Assembly (NCBI GenBank): GCA_013076295.1
Contig: RQOL01000616.1
Span: 1,612,001-1,676,000 of the forward strand
Source: Sanderia malayensis
Taxonomy: Eukaryota > Cnidaria > Scyphozoa > Semaeostomeae > Pelagiidae
DNA: 64,000 nt
Direction of reading: 5' to 3'
Both the position numbers and the translations under genes were made by a program. This document shows, piece by piece, positions 57,501-64,000 of the stretch. The notes beneath the pieces were generated by a model. It was not told where the DNA came from and searched no databases. It was given only the letters and a program-made list of their open reading frames with translations. The first letter of the stretch is position 1; each line of letters opens with the position of its first letter.

Positions 57501-59809
57501 ACTTCTCAGTATATAAAACTAATCAGCCAATTTACCGCATTCTATAGATTAAAAATTAAAAAATCATTCCAACTTGCTCCGAGTCAATGAGGTAATTCTT
57601 CGCACATTAAAGGTAGGTTCAGGTTTTTTTTGAATAAAAGTCACTTCTGTTCAAAATACCTACGTAATTATGATAGCTATTCATAATACCTTGTTGTATT
57701 CGAGATCCCAGCATTTGACTTGCTTATCCTCACCGCACGAGAACAGGTAAGGATGGCGCGAACTCACAGCCAGCCCGCGAACTGTGCTGACGTGACCAGT
57801 TAAAGTGAGCTTCAGTTTGCCACTCGCCAAATCCCAAATCTAAAAAAGGAATAAAAACTTGCAAAAACACAACCGCATTTCATCTGTTATGAAATATATA
57901 ACAACATAGTTGAATTTCGATAAATCAAACATCCAAAGGAATGAAAAACGTTTGAAGAGGCGAAGAGAGTTCCAAGTTTGAAGCAAATGGAAAGAAGGAT
58001 AAGATCAGAGGACATAGAAAAGTGTTTGAATTATCAAAGAATAACAGTACATAGCATAAAAAAAACTAAAAAGAGCAATAACAGAGGATAATGCTTGACT
58101 ATTACTACCTCAAATAACGTCTATCTAACTCAACTCACACACAAATTCCTACTTTCAATCATATAAAAATTAACTCTATCAACTTTGCCAACTCAAAGCT
58201 TTACGAAGATAGATAGATGCGTCGAAAATAGTTCCAATTACATTTGAGTGTTTGAAATGACGAGGATCAATTGTGTACAGGTAATTCGTAAGTAAAGAAA
58301 TCTACTACCCAATACCTTGATAGTTCGATCAGCTGAACCAGTGCAAAACCATTTATTCCCAGGTTCAACCGCAGCACATCTTACCCAGCCAGTGTGGCCA
58401 CTGATAACCTGAATAGTGATGAAAAACAAAACAATAAAAACATCTTATCAAAAGATACTACGACATTCTTATATTACTGATGATATTCCAGTCATGTACA
58501 CTAGAATAACAAACTTAAAGTGCATCAAAGCTTTTTTACATTCACAGTTTGTTCAGCTAAAAAGAAACTACGGTATGAAGATTGTGAAGCAATTCATGGC
58601 ATTCAATAATTAGCTTGCTATACTTGCTATTCAGGACATCCGATAATTAGCTTCCCATACTGAGAAGCAATAACAAAAGAGATTGGATTGGGCAATTTGA
58701 TGAAAGCAAAGGAAAGTTTCATACCCTCATAAGCTTCCACGGAGCGTGCCATTCGGGTTTTGGCATGGTTGGTGCTTTTCGTGGCACAATACCTTGAGAA
58801 AACGGTGTCTTACTCTCTCCTGTCAACACAAGTTCTCTTGATTGGGGCTTGATTCTCTCTGAGCCACCCGAGGCCATTGCTTTGTTGATTATATCGCGTA
58901 TACCGTGTGATGCTTTATTGGCTTCAAGCCTAAAATTAACACATTTACCAGTCACGTTCAGCTTATAATATTACATTGTTGTTGATTAACCCATGTAGAT
59001 GTAGCCTTATGTTTAAAATATAGGTTTAAAAATATATGAAATACAACAACACATACTGTTCTTGTGATGAAGGAAGGGCCACTGCTAATTTACTGATGAC
59101 TGAAGCAGAAGGTTGTTTGATTTCAGCCGCTGTTTCATCAGTTAAAGTTACTCCTGCGGATGGAATTATTTTGCAATCAAATCACAAGCATGTAAAAACA
59201 TTCATTTAAATAAACTTAAAATACAAAGCAACAACGAATAAGAACTTGAATAAAACACTTGGTCTTCATAGAGGGATTGTAATAGGCAATTTATCACTTA
59301 TATAAGCAATCAAGTCTTTTAAAATAACCTTGTATCAAGTTTACTTCACATTGAAAATTAGAAATGTTCAAATTATAAAAATATGAATGAAATTAACCTG
59401 GCGCATTTGGGTGTGCGTGTCCACCCATTACTGCAATTGACGGCTCTTCACCTGAAAAAAATAATATCAAGCATTAGTAAAACAAAACTAGACAACATTC
59501 TTAATTATCTTGTCATACCATTGATAAATATTTGCTGCTTTTCTTGCACTAATAGTGTAGTTAGGCTGAAATATCTGCATAAGTAGCAGTAAAATGATAT
59601 TATGCCAAAAACATAATTTATTATAAATTATGCATCATAATTATGAATTATTGTAAATTATGCAGCATATGATAGACTTACTTGATGTGATGGATAGAAG
59701 AGGACCCGTGACATCCTGATTTCCAGTTTTATTAGCCGAAGTTTTTGGCTTGCTCCGTGTCAAATGTGAGTACTCATCTCTGATTTTACAAGCTATTTTC
59801 ACTTTATCT
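54540..59809 (-). CDS. PLRG1: PLRG1 (pleiotropic regulator 1, Prp46 orthologue), 12 exons seen, 5'-partial
   Basis: PLRG1 is a seven-bladed WD40 protein of the Prp19/CDC5L complex and works in the nucleus in pre-mRNA splicing. Exon low-high bounds in transcript order: 59682-59809, 59398-59451, 59057-59153, 58725-58929, 58316-58408, 57690-57839, 57361-57462, 56964-57056, 56321-56439, 56022-56161, 55386-55579, 54540-54599. They join in frame for 477 complete codons. A low-complexity N-terminal part leads to [16 protein letters not shown] and then WD repeats starting [20 protein letters not shown], with [59 protein letters not shown] and [13 protein letters not shown]. The last exon is only 20 codons ([19 protein letters not shown]) and lies 786 bases after the previous one. 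The first about 50 residues were not found up to the window end. Identity is very secure. Confidence 0.95.
54776..54990 (-). repeat. 33-bp array, inverse copy, in the last PLRG1 intron
   Basis: The same 11-mer-based units as 50271-50895 but reverse-complemented (CTGTAGCAATACTGTGGCTA type), about six copies. The flank TTGTGTCAAGATATAGTGTC plus TTGCCTTTACT is also inverted. With the forward copy it forms an inverted pair around the C2 gene. Confidence 0.9.
55184..55250. mobile_element. Tiny hAT-like insertion (67 bp) with 8-bp target duplication
   Basis: GTACCCAA stands at 55176-55183 and again at 55251-55258. Between them, CAGTGGTGATTT and its inverse AAATCACCACT form the ends, and the centre is GC-rich (GGGGCCCCC). 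It lies in the last PLRG1 intron. Confidence 0.8.
56560..56910 (+). repeat. Degenerate GGATAGGAAT-type repeat in a PLRG1 intron
   Basis: Irregular purine-rich repeats of GGATAGGA, GAATAGGATTGGATCACT and similar words fill the intron between the exons at 56321-56439 and 56964-57056. Copies differ in length, so no fixed period is given. Confidence 0.8.
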
Positions 59810-61165
59810 CTGAAATAGAAAAATAAGCAATATACCGTAAAATTTCAAACAAACTCTCATTTTCAAAAATGATGTTCTTTTAATGGGGGAAAAATTGAAG
59901 GAGTTTGGAGCAGGGGGTTAATTAGAGAAGAGAACTGAGGGTACCCAACATCAACATAACATGTGACTGGCAGCTAGTCTGAAGAGTGCACCCCAGGGTG
60001 CATTCCATGTAGTTCACGCCAGAGATCTCCGGCGTGGACTTCGCTTTTTCCTCGGCGTACCGGCGTGAAGTTTGTTTGCAGCAAGCCTTGGCGTATTGGC
60101 GCACGTGATAAATTGTGGCGGTCGGCGTAGCGAAAGTGATGAAATGGAAAATATTGTTTGACTCCGGATGAAACCCTTCATGCTATATCCTGTAACCGAT
60201 ACTTTTAGTTAGACTAGAAAACAATTTCAGTTAACGATAAAACTGTGTGACTGACGTATTTCCGTTGTTTTTTTTTTAATTGACACTTCCTTTTTTTAAA
60301 ACTTTGATTAGTGTCCCATTGGTGTAACTATTTTATAATCTTCACTTTCTGAGGTTTCTCATTCATGCCGAAGCCGAACTATGCAGTCGTTGGTGTCGAA
60401 AGTTTTAAGACTAATCGAACATTTCCATTTTTGGGAATAGAACAATAGTTTATACCGCTGATGCTGATGCTAAAAACAATCCTAACAATGAGCTTACCGA
60501 ACTCTTCAGACTGGTGAACTGTTACACAACTTTCGCATTATACAACTAAAGCTTTTAGCAACTTATTCCTTTTTATACATCGTTCAGAATCGAAGTTATA
60601 AGTTTTATTCTTTTAATAGCGAAGACAACAATTTTCGACAATTTGTTTTTGAGAAAGCCTTAATTATGAAAATGAAAAATGTTAAGTATTTTCGCGACCA
60701 CGCCCAAAGACAACACCCAATTGGCGTACGGCCGAGGGTGATTGCTGCGAAGCAGCCTTTACTAATCTTGGATATAGGCAGGAAAATTCGAGATTTGCCT
60801 TCTGGAGTCACGTGACCAGAACAATAACTATTGCGCAATATTTTGACAATGGCGTTTTTGCTTTCTATCCAATGAGGATTAAGCTATTGCGGTGATTGAC
60901 GTGAGTATTGTTCACAGAAAGCAAGGGAAGTCTTGCTCTGCATTGCAGCTTTTCTCTGGTTTGCTGTTAATGAAAAGCAAGGGAAATCTACGACACCTAC
61001 GATATTCATTTATTCTTAACACATTTTATATTTACTCACTAAAAATGTTTATGTTCATGTTAACTGTTTCAACTATTTTTCAAATTCTCTTGAAACCCGA
61101 ATATCTGTAAACAGTGTCGTGTCGTGTTACAAAGTGAAAAAGACTGTCCCTCATTAGTATATGTA
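59810..61165. other. Region upstream of the first visible PLRG1 exon
   Basis: It is expected to contain intron and possibly the 5' exons of PLRG1, but none could be recognised. A GC-richer patch at about 59990-60130 (CCGGCGTGGAC, CGGCGTACCGGCG) resembles words in the SINE-like segment at 48640-48961. No other gene is seen. Confidence 0.35.
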
Positions 61166-61203
61166 CTAGGAAGGCTGGCGCGCTTCGCGCGCCACCTCCC
61201 TAG
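61166..61203. repeat. GC-rich hairpin ending in CTAGT (possible Helitron 3' end)
   Basis: GGCGCGC-TTC-GCGCGCC is a perfect 7-bp stem, extended by imperfect pairing to CTAG on both sides. It is followed after six bases by CTAG and T. A GC hairpin about ten bases before CTRR-T is how Helitrons end. No Helitron 5' end or Rep/helicase was seen. Confidence 0.4.
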
Positions 61204-61205
61204 TG

Positions 61206-62345
61206 TTTTGGCCTCCGATGTGAGTGGAACAGCGATCTTGAACAAAAGTGGGGTGGGTTTCTGTTATTCTGGCTTTCGATATGAGTGGGACAGTGATCTT
61301 GAAGAAAATTGGGGTGGATTTTTATTGTTTTGGCCTTCGATGTGAGTGGGACAGCGATCTTGAACAAAAGTGGGGTGGGTTTCTGTTGTTTTGGCCTTCG
61401 ATGTGAGTGGAACAGCGATCTTCAACAAAAGGGGGGTGGATTTTTATTGTTTTGGCCTTCGATCTGAGTGGGACAGTGATCTTGAAGAAAAGTGGGGTGG
61501 ATTTCTATTGCTTTGGCCTTCGATCTGAGTGGGACAGTGATCTTGAAGAAAAATGGGGTGGATTTCTATGTTTTGGCCTTCGATGTGAGTGGGACAGCGA
61601 TCTTGAACAAAAATGGGGTGGGTTTCTGTTGTTTTGGCCTTCGATGTGAGTGGAACAGCGATCTTCAACAAAAGGGGGGTGGGTTTCTGATGTTTTGGCC
61701 TTCGATCTGAGTGGAACAGCAATCTTGAACAAAAGTGGGGTGAATTTCTATTGTTTTGGCCTTCGATGTGAGTGGGACAGGGATCTTGAAGAAAAGTGTG
61801 GTGGATATCTATTGTTTTGGCCTTCGATGTGAGTGGGACAGGGGTGGATTTCTATTGTTTTGGCCTTCGATGTGAGTGGGACAGTGATCTTCAATAAAAG
61901 TGGGGTGGATTTTTATTGTTTTGGCCTTCGATCTGAGTGGGACAGTGATCTTGAAGAAAAGTGGGGTGGATTTCTATTGCTTTGGCCTTCGATCTGAGTG
62001 GGACAGTGATCTTGAAGAAAAATGGGGTGGATTTCTATGTTTTGGCCTTCGATGTGAGTGGGACAGCGATCTTGAACAAAAATGGGGTGGGTTTCTGTTG
62101 TTTTGGCCTTCGATGTGAGTGGAACAGCGATCTTCAACAAAAGGGGGGTGGGTTTCTGATGTTTTGGCCTTCGATCTGAGTGGAACAGCAATCTTGAACA
62201 AAAGTGGGGTGAATTTCTATTGTTTTGGCCTTCGATGTGAGTGGGACAGGGGTGGATTTCTATTGTTTTGGCCTTCGATGTGAGTGAGACAATGATCTTG
62301 AAGAAAAGTGGAGTGGGTTTGGATGCGAGTGGAAAAGCGATCGGG
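61206..62345 (+). repeat. 61-bp minisatellite (about 18 copies) with a duplicated block
   Basis: Copies of TTTTGGCCTTCGATGTGAGT followed by GGGACAGCGATCTTGAACAA and AAGTGGGGTGGGTTTCTATTG recur every 61 bases (60 in one copy). A segment at about 61434-61760 is repeated with a 469-base offset at about 61903-62229 with the same variant pattern. Short 'GACAGGGGTGG' deletion copies lie at about 61836 and 62244. Open frames across it follow from the repeat and are not taken as genes. Confidence 0.95.
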
Positions 62346-63838
62346 TGAAGAGGAACTCTCTCTCCGATGTTTTCGATGTTTTAACATATATTGTCTCAGA
62401 TGGGCTCTCTGTAGAATTATTGTTATTTAATTATTTAACATACTGGAAAGATATTTACAACAAAATCATAACTTGCAATTGCATTCCTCCCCGGATCATG
62501 TTGTGATTGTTTGCCAACAGGAAGCTATTGTTACGTAGATGAACAGCTGTCAGTTCAGCTTTTTGCAGTTATTTTCTGGCTGTGTGCTGATTAGCGAGTA
62601 ACAGCAGGCTGATCGAAGTGGCTAGAACAGCGACGCATGCGAAGGGACACGACTGAAGGGGGAGTGCGAGAACAATGACGTAATGGCCTCGTTATGGTGT
62701 TAAGTTGTTGTAAAAGTAAAGCATGCCCACCCGAATTCGTACCAGAAACTGCATGTAGTTGGGACGAAATCAAGCTGTTGTAATTATATCTTTAATTGAT
62801 AATGTCAATGACTTTGACTACTTAGTGGGGTAATTCCCCAGGAGAGGGTATATATAGGGGTGCTTGCTCCACTTATAAATGGTTCAAGTTGGAGAGGAAT
62901 CACGGACACGTATCTTGTTATGGGATATCGTCTAGGGAATCCGGTCAGTTATATGGTTACAGCTCTAAAATTATAATAGATTGGTGGAATATTCAGAAAT
63001 ACATGACAGTCGTTTGTGTGAAGCTTGAAGAGATTACAGTCAACGGAAACTAACGCTGCAAAGAGGAACAAAATGCTAAAGTCACGGATACAGCAGAGGC
63101 ATCGTGATATTTATTTGAAAAGTCCAACTGGCTTTCGTTTCTCTGATGTTCTTTTCACTCCAACAACTCTTCTGATGTTCATGGGACATTGCAAAACATT
63201 GCATTGTATACTGTCTACAAAAAACACTCCCGCTAACATTTCTATTTGCCACAGTTTTCCTCCACAAATTTCATGTTTTAAAAATACTAAATACTATTTT
63301 AGATTAGCATTTCATAAATTTAACTTACCTGCAACACAATCCCAAATCAACTGATACATAATTTAAAAATTTTACTAAATTCCGTTCGTTTAGTTTAAAA
63401 CAGTGGCGTAGATAGAAATATTTAGCGGGGGGGCAAAGACCAAAATTTTCCGACAAAAAGATGTGTCTTTTGGGCGTGTCCACATGGGCACGCCCAAAAT
63501 TAGGAAATTGTTCGATAAGACGTTTCTGAATATACACAGAGTTTAAACATGAAAGATGACAGTTAGTTGAGAAAAACACGAATCGGGAAATGAAATGTTT
63601 TGGTGATTATCATTTTAAAAAGATTACAACAGAACAAAAACCAAAATAGAACATCGAAAACAAATTGATGAATAGTTTAATTGACACGTTTTCTTATTTT
63701 TGCTTCAAGAAAGGGTTCTTGCAATGCATCTTTCTTAATGGCAAGTTTGCCGCTGTTTCGCGATTGATGGAGATCCACGTCAAGTTTGAAAGACGCTCTT
63801 CATTCATGGTACTTCGGAGATACCACCCGGGGTAATGT
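62346..63838. other. Right-end region, no supported gene
   Basis: A TATA-rich core (GGTATATATAGGGG at about 62847-62860) follows TGTTGTAATTATATC at 62776 and resembles a promoter or the U3 part of a solo LTR. A hAT-family end (CAGTGGCGTAGATAG) starts at 63401. An open frame of 109 codons at 63025-63354 starts at TTG and has no recognised domain. Confidence 0.35.
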
Positions 63839-64000
63839 CTGTGCAGTACAGTGGAGGCTGTGCAGTACAGTGGAGGTTGTTCAGTACAGTGGAGGGATAA
63901 CATCAGTACAGTGGGGGGATAACATCAGTACAGTGGAGGTTGTTCAGTACAGCGGAGGGCTAACATCAGTACAGTGGAGGGATAACATTGAGTACAGTGG
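63839..64000 (+). repeat. CAGTACAGTGGAGG tandem repeat, cut by the window edge
   Basis: The core AGTACAGTGGAGG recurs nine times, separated by TTGTTC or GATAACATC linkers, giving units of about 19-22 bases. It continues past the right end of the window. Confidence 0.9.

Noticed and set aside
61124..62201. Open frames on both strands in the 61-bp minisatellite
   Set aside because: They repeat the same peptide in shifted frames, as expected from a stop-poor tandem repeat.

Overview
This looks like AT-rich DNA from an invertebrate animal, most likely a cnidarian or another early-branching metazoan. I infer this from short exons with GT-AG introns, an intronless divergent rhodopsin-type receptor, a full-length PLK4, an FGF ligand with the classic 104-base middle exon, and many small DNA transposons. 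The species cannot be fixed from the sequence alone.

Layout. On the plus strand lie the last four exons of a centrin (592-1969) and a single-exon class A GPCR (4778-5761). Positions 5.8-17.8 kb hold no host gene I can support. They contain a pogo/Tigger-like transposon carrying a transposase tail, a palindrome array, a Tc1/mariner relic, a 3.5-kb array of a 23-base repeat and a PIF/Harbinger-like element. The other five genes are all on the minus strand: an FGF homologous factor-like gene of four exons (17800-32277), an 18-exon PLK4 (35876-46645), an intronless cytidine deaminase (48036-48485), an eight-exon tandem C2-domain protein (50068-53954), and the spliceosomal WD40 protein PLRG1 (54540-59809, 5' end not found). 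The right end holds a 61-base minisatellite (61.2-62.3 kb) and a second repeat that runs off the window edge.

The multi-exon models were built by reading splice sites by eye. In every one, exon lengths and phases join without a frame break: PLK4 sums to 3009 bases, the FGF to 957, the C2 protein to 1284. That is strong internal support.

The genes do not form one pathway. Centrin and PLK4 are both centriole components about 34 kb apart. PLRG1, cytidine deaminase, the FGF and the GPCR are unrelated housekeeping or signalling genes. I found no clearly new multi-gene system. The most unusual material is the repeat content (23-, 33- and 61-base arrays with internal segmental duplications, an inverted pair of 33-base arrays flanking the C2 gene, and a palindrome array), together with some odd features of the proteins.
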